Assembly: GCA_003248775.1 (NCBI GenBank)
Contig: QFQX01000002.1
Coordinates: forward strand, 124,001-188,000
From: Shinella sp.
Lineage (GTDB): Bacteria; Pseudomonadota; Alphaproteobacteria; Rhizobiales; Rhizobiaceae
Direction of reading: 5' to 3'
DNA: 64,000 nt
This document shows positions 44,521-52,410 of this stretch, piece after piece (the first letter of the stretch is position 1; every line of letters starts with the position of its first letter). Made by a program: the position numbers and the translations under genes. Below the pieces are notes generated by a model. It did not search any database. It had not been told where the DNA came from and saw only the letters and a program-made list of their open reading frames with translations.

Positions 44521-46839
44521 CTAACCCTTCAGTGCCGCAAGCACTGCGTCGGGAGTGATCGGCAGATGTCGCAGGCGCACGCCGACCGCCTCGAAGATCG
44601 CATTGCCGATCGCTGGCGCCACGACCGTCGTTCCCGGTTCGCCGAGACCAACCGGCACCTCCGTGCTTTCGACGATCTCCACCACCAGTTCCGGCGTATC
44701 GATCATGCGAAGCGGCGTGTAGGTATCGAGATTGCTGTCACGCACCTGCCCGTTCTCGAATTCCGTGCCCTCGTAGAGCGCCATGGAAAGGCCCCAGAGA
44801 GCCGAGCCCTCACACTGGGCGCGGGCGCCATCGGGATCGACGGCAATGCCGCAATCCACCACCAGCCAGATCTTCTGCACGTCGATGTGACCGGTCTTGC
44901 GATCGACATGGACCTGCACGGCTCCGCCGACCCATGTCGGCATGGTACGTGCCTGCCCGTAAGTCGTGGCAAGCCCGATTGCGGTGTCGGCCGGAAGCGT
45001 GGTCTTGCCATAGCCTGAAAGTTCGGCAACGCGGGAAAGCACATGTGCCTGCCGTGAAGCGCCACCGACAGAATCCGGCGAGGTGCCGGCGTTGCGTCCC
45101 TCGGCCTTCAGGAGGTCGAGGCGGAACTGCAGCGGGTCCTTGCCTGCCTTTACCGCAGCCTCGTGCATGAAGCTTTCCACCGACCAGTTGATCCAGCCCG
45201 GGGACACCGAACGCAGCCAGCCCGGACGGAACGTGCTTTCCGCCAGATCGTTGGAAATCGCCCGCAGCCGCTGCGCGCCCACCGAATACCAATGGTCGCC
45301 GCCGTCGCTGGCGAACGGATCATAGGCCTCTCCGTTGACGCCTTTCGGCATGAAGACCGGGATCATCACCTTGGTCGGCCATCCCGCCGCGACTGCCGTA
45401 TCCATGGCAATGACGTTCTTGCTCTCGTCGAATGCCATGCGCAGTCTCTGCACCGACGGCGAACGAGGGCTGTCGAACAACGCGTCCTGCGGCCGCATCA
45501 TCACCATCTTCACCGGTTTGCCGCCGAGCGCCTTGGAGGCAAGAGCCACGGGCACCGCATAGTCCCCGTTCAGCCGTCGACCGAAGCCGCCGCCGAGCAG
45601 ATAACTGCGCATGATGACACCGTTTTCGTCCACGCCGAGAGCTTTCTGCAGCCAGGGCAGCGCAAGCGACTGCCATTGGTTGCCGGTGTGGATTTCCCAT
45701 ACGCCCTCCGGGTTCTGGAAGGCCAGAGCGTTAAGCGGTTCGAGCTGGAAGTGCAGCACCGTGGCCGTGGTATATTCGGCCTCGATCGTATCGGCAGCCT
45801 TGGCGAAGACCGGATCGACATTGGTGTCGCCTGTATCGAGGATTGCCCCCTTGCTTTCATCCGCGATCAGCTTGCGGGCGTGGTCCTGAATATCGGCCTC
45901 TCTTACCTTGGCGGTTTCGCCTGCCTTCCACTCGACCTTCACAAGTTCGGACGCCTTACAGGCGGCCCAATAGCTGGCCGCAATCACCATGGCCCAGCCC
46001 GGAACGGTTCCCGAGGGATCCTCGAGCCTGATCGTCTGCTGGTAGCCCTTGACAGCTTTCGCGGCGCTGTCATCGATGCTGACGATTTCCGAACCGTAGC
46101 GTGTCGGCGGCAGGAGCGGCGCGGCATAGACCATGCCCTCGACCTTGGCATCGATGCCGAAGATCGCCTGGCCCGTCGTCTTGCCCGAGATGTCGAGCGC
46201 CGTCACATCCTTGCCGACCATGGTCAGCTCGGAATGAGGCTTGAGCGGGAGAGCCTTGAGTTCGTCCTCGGTGAAGCTCCGGGTTATGCCCTGCGCCACC
46301 AGTTCTCCGAACGCGGCGGAATTCCCGCCACCGGAGACAACGCCATCAGCCACCTTGATGTCCGATGCGGGGATGCCCCAGAGTTCCGCCGCCTTTTCAG
46401 ATAGCGCCACGCGTCCTGCGGCACCGGCCTGTCGATATACCGGCCAGCTCTGCCAGACGGACCAGCTGCCGCCCGTAACCATGAGACCCCACTTGGCATC
46501 AGTATCGACATGCTCGATATGCACGTCATCCCATTTCGCGCCGAGTTCATCGGCGAGGATGCGGGCAATCGCGGTCCCGACATGCTGGCCCATCTCGGCG
46601 CGGATGATGTTGACGTTGACCTTGCCCCCGGCATCGATCCAATACCAGATCGAAGGTTCGTAGCGCGCGCCGGCCGCCTCGATCGGCAGGCCATCCGCAG
46701 ACTGCGGGTTCATGGCCGCAAGACCTCCGCGCGGGAAGCCGAACACTGCGCCGGCCGCGCACATGGAAATCAGGAAGCCGCGGCGGTTGAGTTGAGGTCC
46801 CTTGCCCTTGGGAAGGGAGAAACGGACGGTATCAGCCAT
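44521..46839 (-). CDS. molybdopterin-binding large subunit, xanthine dehydrogenase/IorB-type, Tat-exported
   Basis: A 772-residue protein. A twin-arginine signal is seen (LNRRGFLISMCAAGAVFG, residues ~17-34), so the complex works in the periplasm or at the outer face of the inner membrane. Moco-domain phrases are TGQAIFGIDAKVEGMVYAA, LEPLNALAFQNPEGVWEIHT, MRSYLLGGGFGRRLNGDYA and, near the end, VGLGEPGTTVVAPAIGNAIF, in which the glutamate is the likely catalytic base. This form belongs to isoquinoline 1-oxidoreductase/aldehyde oxidase-like enzymes, oxidising aldehydes or N-heterocycles. It overlaps the [2Fe-2S] gene by eight bases. Substrate unknown. Confidence 0.9.
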   Translation of the reverse strand: MADTVRFSLPKGKGPQLNRRGFLISMCAAGAVFGFPRGGLAAMNPQSADGLPIEAAGARYEPSIWYWIDAGGKVNVNIIRAEMGQHVGTAIARILADELGAKWDDVHIEHVDTDAKWGLMVTGGSWSVWQSWPVYRQAGAAGRVALSEKAAELWGIPASDIKVADGVVSGGGNSAAFGELVAQGITRSFTEDELKALPLKPHSELTMVGKDVTALDISGKTTGQAIFGIDAKVEGMVYAAPLLPPTRYGSEIVSIDDSAAKAVKGYQQTIRLEDPSGTVPGWAMVIAASYWAACKASELVKVEWKAGETAKVREADIQDHARKLIADESKGAILDTGDTNVDPVFAKAADTIEAEYTTATVLHFQLEPLNALAFQNPEGVWEIHTGNQWQSLALPWLQKALGVDENGVIMRSYLLGGGFGRRLNGDYAVPVALASKALGGKPVKMVMMRPQDALFDSPRSPSVQRLRMAFDESKNVIAMDTAVAAGWPTKVMIPVFMPKGVNGEAYDPFASDGGDHWYSVGAQRLRAISNDLAESTFRPGWLRSVSPGWINWSVESFMHEAAVKAGKDPLQFRLDLLKAEGRNAGTSPDSVGGASRQAHVLSRVAELSGYGKTTLPADTAIGLATTYGQARTMPTWVGGAVQVHVDRKTGHIDVQKIWLVVDCGIAVDPDGARAQCEGSALWGLSMALYEGTEFENGQVRDSNLDTYTPLRMIDTPELVVEIVESTEVPVGLGEPGTTVVAPAIGNAIFEAVGVRLRHLPITPDAVLAALKG

Positions 46840-47305
46840 TGACGGTCTCCCCTCTCATTGCGGCGGCAGCTTCGCGCACGGCCTCGCGAATACGACCATA
46901 GGTCATGCAACGACAGAGATTGCCGGTCATGACGGCATCGATGTCATCGTCGGTGGGATTGGGAATATCCTTCAGAAAGGCAGCCGCCTGCATGATCTGG
47001 CCGGACTGACAGTAGCCGCATTGCGGCACCCGCAGGTGACGCCAGGCCTGCTGGACGGGGTGATTGCCCTCCTTGTCGAGGCCTTCGATGGTGGTGACAT
47101 CCGCGCCGGCCACGTCCTGGACAGCGGTGATGCAGGAGCGCGTGGCGCGCCCGCCGACATGGACGGTACAGGCACCGCACATGCCGATGCCGCAGCCGTA
47201 TTTGGTGCCGGTGAGGCCGGCTTCGTCACGAATGACCCATAGCAGCGGAGTATCAGGTTCCACGTCGATCTTGACGGCGCGGCCGTTGATGGTGAACTCG
47301 ATCAT
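46832..47305 (-). CDS. [2Fe-2S] small subunit of the molybdenum hydroxylase
   Basis: A 157-residue protein with two iron-sulfur clusters: the plant-type set in KYGCGIGMCGACTVHVGG plus RSCITAV, and the helical set in QCGYCQSGQIMQAAAF and GNLCRCMTYGRIREAV. This is the standard CoxS/IorA layout. It passes electrons from the Mo centre to the cytochrome encoded just upstream. There are two candidate starts, 47311 and 47305; the second (MIEFTINGR) places the GAGG site at a better distance. It starts 13 bases after the cytochrome stop. Confidence 0.92.
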   Translation of the reverse strand: MIEFTINGRAVKIDVEPDTPLLWVIRDEAGLTGTKYGCGIGMCGACTVHVGGRATRSCITAVQDVAGADVTTIEGLDKEGNHPVQQAWRHLRVPQCGYCQSGQIMQAAAFLKDIPNPTDDDIDAVMTGNLCRCMTYGRIREAVREAAAAMRGETVNG

Positions 47306-47318
47306 AGTCATGTCCTCG

Positions 47319-48617
47319 TCATTTCGTGACAGCTTCGGCTCGGATATCGGCGACCTTGCGCGCAAGATCCGGCCACGGGGCGAGATCGGTGCGCTTGTCA
47401 CGCAGATAGCCGGCAATGGCCGCGATTTCCTCGTCGGAGAGCGCATTGCGGAAGGCAGGCATCACCACACCCTTGGTCCCGTTCACGGCATTCACGCCGT
47501 CGAGGATGACATGGATGAGGTTGGTCGGATCGCCGAGCCGGGTGGCCGAATTGATCGCCAGATCGGGGCGGCCCTCGATCACGCTGGTGGCGTTGTAATG
47601 ACAGGAAGCACAGGCGGTCGCGTAAAGGCGTTCGCCGAGATCCTTGCGATAGGTAGGATCAGGCCGCCCTGCCTCGAGGCTCGCCTGCACAATCGGGTTC
47701 TGGGCCGGATCGCTGTCCGGTGCGCCGACAACATCGCCAAGATAGGCACCGATCGCTTCGAGATCGCTCTTCGGCAATTCCCTGAGACCGGCATGCACCA
47801 CGGGCCCCATCGGTCCGGCGGCAATGCCGTGATAGGTGCCGGAACCGGTTTCAAGATATTGGGTGAATTCTGCCGCACTCCACGGCACGGCGGAGGGGTT
47901 GGCGGCAGTCAGTGCCGGAGCAAGCCACTTGTCAATCGAAGCGCCGGCATATTCGGCCGTCTTCATTTCAGCACCCACCGCGTTGCGGGGCGTATGACAG
48001 GCTCCACAGTGAGAGACACCCTCGGCGAGATAGGCGCCGCGGTTCCACTGGTCCGATTTGGCGGGATCATGCTCATAGCGGCCGAAATTGACGAAGAGCA
48101 GCTTCCAGCCGGCCTGCAGGATACGCTGGTTGAGCGGGAAGGGAATGGAGTTTTCCTTCGTCTCTTCCTTCACCGGCGCAATGTCGGCCATGATATAAGC
48201 ATAGATCGCGTCGACATCCTCGTCGGTCATCTTGGTGAAGTGATCGAAGGGGAAGGCCGGGAGGAGATGGCTACCCTGGCGATTGACGCCATCATGCATG
48301 GCGCGGCGGAAGGCCTCGGGCGACCAGGTGCCGATGCCCGTCTCCGGATCGGGCGTAATGTTGGAGGCGTAGATCGTGCCGAATTCGGTCTCGATCGGAT
48401 AGTTTCCGGCATAGGGCTCACCGCCCTGTGCGGTATGACAGGTGGAACAGTATCCCGCTGCAGCGAGAACACGTCCCTTTTCGATCGTTGCGGTATCGAA
48501 CTTCGGGCGTTCGTCCGCGGACATCGCGGCGATCGGCGAGTGATAGGCATACATGCCGAACCCGATCAGAACAACGATGGCGATGGCAACGATTGCGGAA
48601 AGGACGGATTTGAGCAT
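47319..48617 (-). CDS. triheme membrane-anchored cytochrome c
   Basis: A 432-residue protein. An N-terminal hydrophobic segment (VLSAIVAIAIVVLIGFGMYA) serves as signal-anchor. Three CxxCH heme sites follow: CSTCH (~58), CGACH (~207) and CASCH (~341). Conserved phrases include YASNITPDPETGIGTWSPEA and LPAFPFDHFTKMTDEDVDAI, as in the cytochrome subunit of alcohol/gluconate dehydrogenases. It is first in the operon and should carry electrons from the periplasmic Mo enzyme to the respiratory chain. The start at 48617 is favoured over one 14 codons upstream because the anchor begins there. Confidence 0.92.
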   Translation of the reverse strand: MLKSVLSAIVAIAIVVLIGFGMYAYHSPIAAMSADERPKFDTATIEKGRVLAAAGYCSTCHTAQGGEPYAGNYPIETEFGTIYASNITPDPETGIGTWSPEAFRRAMHDGVNRQGSHLLPAFPFDHFTKMTDEDVDAIYAYIMADIAPVKEETKENSIPFPLNQRILQAGWKLLFVNFGRYEHDPAKSDQWNRGAYLAEGVSHCGACHTPRNAVGAEMKTAEYAGASIDKWLAPALTAANPSAVPWSAAEFTQYLETGSGTYHGIAAGPMGPVVHAGLRELPKSDLEAIGAYLGDVVGAPDSDPAQNPIVQASLEAGRPDPTYRKDLGERLYATACASCHYNATSVIEGRPDLAINSATRLGDPTNLIHVILDGVNAVNGTKGVVMPAFRNALSDEEIAAIAGYLRDKRTDLAPWPDLARKVADIRAEAVTK

Positions 48618-48777
48618 GGGTGCATCAATCCTTATTTTTGGGAGGAACGAGCAGCGCATTTCCGCACTCTCGCAAGCTCTAAAATATCGCGCCCTTCCCC
48701 TGCGTCAAGTTGCCACGGAGAACCATTCTGTCGTCAAAAAATGAACGCTTGAAGATGAACGGCGAGGATCGATGTCC

Positions 48778-50274
48778 TCAGTCCAGCATCGGGAGCGCCA
48801 CCCCGATAAACCGCCGCACCTCTCGCACGAGCCCGTTCAAGGGGCGGTCGTCACGATAATACGGCACACGGGCGCGTATCCGCCCGTGCAGAACCGCCGT
48901 CGCCGGGGCCGCCGGAGGCGTCTGCGGCTGGAGATCGAAAGCCTGTGCGGCCGCAAGCAGTTCGATTGCGATCACCGTTTCAAGATTGGCAATGATGGCA
49001 AGAGACTTGTCCGCGGCCGGTGTCGCATGAGTCAGGATATCCTCCTGCAAGGCGGAGGTAATGCCGCCATCGAGGCTTGCCGGTGCTGCAAGCCGGCGGT
49101 TTTCCGCCACCAGCGCCGCCGCCGTATACTGGATGATCATGAAGCCGGAGCACACGCCGTTGTCCGCCGCAAGAAACGCCGGCAGGCCACTGACCAGCGG
49201 GTTGACCAGCCGGTCGATCCGTCGTTCCGAGATTGCCGCGAGTTCGGCAGCCGCGACAGCGAGCGCATCCATGGCAAGACCGAGTGCTGCCCCCACCGCA
49301 TGGGCCTGCGAATGCACCTCGGGCGCGGGAGCGCTTCCAGCGACGACCGGGTTGTCCGTGACGCTGGAAAGCTCCCGATCCACGACTTCCGCAACCTGCG
49401 CGAAGGCATCTCGCACGGCACCGTGTATCTGCGGGACCGCGCGCAGGCTCAAGGGATCCTGCGTCCGGCTGCCGGCGGATTGTTTCAACCGTTCGCTACC
49501 GTCGAGCCAGCGCCGCAGATTGACACCGACCGTCTGCAATCCCGGAGAAGTGCGAAGAGCAAGGGGCATGGCCGCGAATGGGTCCGCCTGCGCTCCGAGG
49601 TTTTCATAGGTCAGCGCTGCCGCCGCATCCGCCCATTCCAGAAGCCTTTCCATACGGGCAAGCGCCAGCGAGGCAAGACCGGTCGCACAAGGCGTGCCGT
49701 TGACAAGGCTCAGCCCTTCCTTGGCCAGCGGCACGAGCGGCTTCAGTCCGGCGCGGACAAGGGCTTCCCGCCCGGTCATGGTGACGCCGCCATGCCGCGC
49801 CTCCCCTTCGCCGATCAAAACCGTGCCGATGGCAGCGGCGTGGGTAAGATAGCCGACCGAACCGCGAGCCGGGATAACAGGCAGGATGTCGCCGTTCAGC
49901 ACGGTCAGTAGGGCCTCGACCGTCTCCCGGCGAACGCCGGAATAGCCATGGGCGAAATTGGCGATCTGCGCGGCCATGACAGCGCGGGTCTCGGCCTTGC
50001 CGAGCGGATCGCCGACGCCGCACGCATGACTGAGGAGGATGTGTCGCGACAGCGCCTTCTGCTGGCTTTCATCGATAACGACATCGCAAAGGGCACCCAC
50101 ACCGGTATTGATGCCATAGCCGCGAATACCGTTTGTCACGAGCGCATCGGTGATCTCCCGCGCATGCTCGATGCGTCGCCATGCGGCATGGGACAGCTGC
50201 AAGTTCGCGCCACCGGCAACGGCCGCAATCTCCCGCCATGTCAGGGGGCCATCGAGAATGACGGTCTCACTCAT
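48778..50274 (-). CDS. aromatic amino acid ammonia-lyase family protein lacking the MIO triad
   Basis: A 498-residue protein aligned by eye over its length with histidine/phenylalanine ammonia-lyases: Tyr53 in YGINTGVG, LLSHACGVGDPL, KEGLSLVNGTPCATG with Asn192, SVTDNPVV, HSQAHAVGAALGLAMDALAV and TSALQEDILTHATPA. Oddity: where active enzymes have GSVGASGDLAPL, with Ala-Ser-Gly cyclising to the MIO cofactor, this protein reads GSVGYLTH (residues 138-145), about three residues shorter and without the triad. Normal MIO chemistry is therefore impossible. It is last in a set after a desaturase and a PhnD-like gene. It may be a lyase using different chemistry, an aminomutase-like relic or a binding protein. 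Confidence 0.8.
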   Translation of the reverse strand: MSETVILDGPLTWREIAAVAGGANLQLSHAAWRRIEHAREITDALVTNGIRGYGINTGVGALCDVVIDESQQKALSRHILLSHACGVGDPLGKAETRAVMAAQIANFAHGYSGVRRETVEALLTVLNGDILPVIPARGSVGYLTHAAAIGTVLIGEGEARHGGVTMTGREALVRAGLKPLVPLAKEGLSLVNGTPCATGLASLALARMERLLEWADAAAALTYENLGAQADPFAAMPLALRTSPGLQTVGVNLRRWLDGSERLKQSAGSRTQDPLSLRAVPQIHGAVRDAFAQVAEVVDRELSSVTDNPVVAGSAPAPEVHSQAHAVGAALGLAMDALAVAAAELAAISERRIDRLVNPLVSGLPAFLAADNGVCSGFMIIQYTAAALVAENRRLAAPASLDGGITSALQEDILTHATPAADKSLAIIANLETVIAIELLAAAQAFDLQPQTPPAAPATAVLHGRIRARVPYYRDDRPLNGLVREVRRFIGVALPMLD

Positions 50275-50334
50275 CAGGGAGTTCCTTTTACAGGCAGGTG
50301 ACCGACCGCCAGATAAGCCCGGCGTGTCAGGTGT

Positions 50335-51261
50335 TCAGGGATGGTGCGGATGTCGCGGATCATGATGCGGTGTCAGCAGATAACGGCGGGCAACGTCGAG
50401 ATAACCATCATAAAGCAGCCCGCCGTTCAGCGCGACCAGCGCCTCGCGGTCGCGGCGATAGAGAGCCGGAATGTGGTACCACGGAACGCCCGGGCGTTCG
50501 TGGTGCAGCACATGCAGGTTGTTGTAGAGAAACAGCAGGCCGAATAGCGGGCTGTTCTCCACAATTGCGGTGCGTTCTTCGTAACTGTCGGCATAGCGAT
50601 GCTCGGCATAGGAACGCAGCCGGCTCAAGGCAGCACCGGCATAGACGAAGCCGAGAAAATAGAGCCAGAACGGCATGCCACAGATGTAGAGAACCCAGAA
50701 AAGCACCGCCGCCACGCCAAGCCCGTGACGGAGCCAGATCATCCCGCGCTGCCGGTCGCCACGAAGGATCATCAGCGCCTCCTGCGTCAGGAAGACGAAA
50801 AGCATGACCGCCGGTCCGATGGTCATGCGCCCGAGAAGGGTTGTGTTCCAGCGAGAAAGCGTCTGCCCGACCGAACCCATCGCGTTCCATGCGACCTGGG
50901 TGAAATAGTAGGATTCCGGGTCTTCTATAGGGTCGGTCAGATACTCGTCTCGGTGATGGACGAGATGGCTTTCCTTGTAAATCGCATAGGGAAGCCATAG
51001 CGAGATCGGTGGCCAGCCGATCGCATCGTTGATCCGTTGATTGCGCGTCGGGTGTCCGTGGATCACCTCATGCTGCAATGAGCCCTGCCATGCAATCAGC
51101 CAGGCGCCGATTGCGGCAACCAGCAGAATCGGCAGCGATTGCCACCACCATGTCACGGCCAGAAACCCGCCATAGATAACGACCGCCAACAGGACTGTTG
51201 GCCATTCGATACGGGAAACCGGCAGCAGAGACTGAACGGACGAAGTTCGATTTTCCGGCAT
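50335..51261 (-). CDS. membrane fatty-acid desaturase family protein
   Basis: A 308-residue protein with four or so membrane segments and all three histidine boxes: HEVIHGH (64-70), HLVHH (99-103) and NNLHVLHHE (His250, 253, 254). These bind the di-iron centre. Known family activity: O2-dependent desaturation or hydroxylation of acyl chains, sphingolipids, carotenoids or small alkyl compounds. It sits between the PhnD-like gene (90-bp gap) and the ammonia-lyase homologue (60-bp gap) in one orientation. That company is not typical of membrane-lipid genes and suggests a small-molecule substrate. Confidence 0.87.
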   Translation of the reverse strand: MPENRTSSVQSLLPVSRIEWPTVLLAVVIYGGFLAVTWWWQSLPILLVAAIGAWLIAWQGSLQHEVIHGHPTRNQRINDAIGWPPISLWLPYAIYKESHLVHHRDEYLTDPIEDPESYYFTQVAWNAMGSVGQTLSRWNTTLLGRMTIGPAVMLFVFLTQEALMILRGDRQRGMIWLRHGLGVAAVLFWVLYICGMPFWLYFLGFVYAGAALSRLRSYAEHRYADSYEERTAIVENSPLFGLLFLYNNLHVLHHERPGVPWYHIPALYRRDREALVALNGGLLYDGYLDVARRYLLTPHHDPRHPHHP

Positions 51262-51351
51262 GGAGAACTCCAGAAATGTGCCGAGGCGACAGGCGGAAAG
51301 ATAATTTATATATATTCTGCAGAAAATATAGCATTCCTTGAGGGACGCCCG

Positions 51352-52206
51352 TCAGCCAAGCTCAGGATATCCCATGGAGCGGGCCTCCTCTTCGAACACC
51401 AGCAGCCGGCCATAATCGGCATCGGAGAGGATCACGATATCGCGCAGAGCAAGCGTTTCGCGAACTTCGTCCATGGCCGGATCGACAAGGGCTGCGCGCA
51501 ACACCCGGCGTATCGCCTCCACCTCCTCATCAGAAGCGCTCGCCCTGGTGATGAACGGCAGGCTGGGCCCCGATGGGGTGCGTGCGAAAACACGAACACC
51601 TGCGAGCCGGTCCGGAGCAAACCGCTGGAGATTTCCATAGGTAACGCAATCGATCGCTGCGACATCGGCAGCACCCGCCGCAACGGCCGCGACGCTGGCA
51701 ATGTGCCCGCCGGTTTCGACCACGGCGGAGAAAAAACACCCGTCTTGAGCGAAAGGAGCGACCGCCCGGCGAAACAGGTTCATGCCGGAATTGCTGTCGC
51801 GGCTGTTGATCGCGGCAGTGGCACCGCGGAGGTTTTCCAGCGAACCGACGGGATCGTCCGCGCGAACGATGATGAAGCTGCAGGCATCGGGGCCATCGCA
51901 GCCGGGAAGGGCATAACTCGGAGTGGCGACGAGGCGCACACGACCGCGCAGGCTGTGCATGTAGGGGTAACCGCATGTCTGGGCGAACAGGAGGCAGGGA
52001 TCAGACCAGATTTCGTTGTAGGCGAGATCGGCGTTCAGGGCGTCGGGAGCGCCATCGATCCCCTGCTGTCGAAGCCCGTCGCGCAGGAAACGCCACAGCG
52101 CGCCGTTTGCCTCGGCAATCGGTGCCGGACTGGCATACATGGCAAGGCTTGCGGTCCGCACACCGCCATACCCTTCGATCCGCGGATAATACCGCTCGAC
52201 CTGCAT
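51352..52206 (-). CDS. PhnD/SsuA-type substrate-binding-like protein without signal peptide
   Basis: A 284-residue protein resembling phosphate/phosphonate-binding PhnD: ASLAMYASPAPIAEANGALW near the N-terminus, then IIVRADDPVGSLENLRGATA, NSRDSNSGMNLFRRAVAPFA, GGHIASVAAVAAGAADVAAI and FITRASASDEEVEAIRRVL. No Sec or lipoprotein signal is seen, and there are no ABC permease or ATPase genes beside it. It may act in the cytoplasm as a binding protein or enzyme-like accessory of the desaturase/lyase set. It opens that three-gene group and is divergent from the glycosyltransferase gene. Confidence 0.78.
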   Translation of the reverse strand: MQVERYYPRIEGYGGVRTASLAMYASPAPIAEANGALWRFLRDGLRQQGIDGAPDALNADLAYNEIWSDPCLLFAQTCGYPYMHSLRGRVRLVATPSYALPGCDGPDACSFIIVRADDPVGSLENLRGATAAINSRDSNSGMNLFRRAVAPFAQDGCFFSAVVETGGHIASVAAVAAGAADVAAIDCVTYGNLQRFAPDRLAGVRVFARTPSGPSLPFITRASASDEEVEAIRRVLRAALVDPAMDEVRETLALRDIVILSDADYGRLLVFEEEARSMGYPELG

Positions 52207-52410
52207 GCCCTGACGCCACCCCGCAGCTTGACACCCTGAATATGTCTATACAAATCACACAAGTTCATTCTGCCGGAAAGGCGGATTTTCCGGTTTCCAG
52301 GATGTTTTCCAGACCTTGTGACATGCCTAGGGCAAGCTTCGTCGGTTAACGGTGGGGAGTTTTTATCGAGTCGTTGGCAACGCCGGCCATCAGGGCCGGC
52401 CATATACGGG

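Noticed and set aside
47064..48752. A 562-codon plus-strand frame opposite the cytochrome c gene
   Set aside because: The minus strand carries three CxxCH motifs and a signal-anchor in order; the opposite frame is a by-product of GC-rich codons.
48778..50274. HutH of the histidine-utilisation pathway
   Set aside because: The MIO triad is absent and no hutU, hutI, hutG or hutC gene is nearby.
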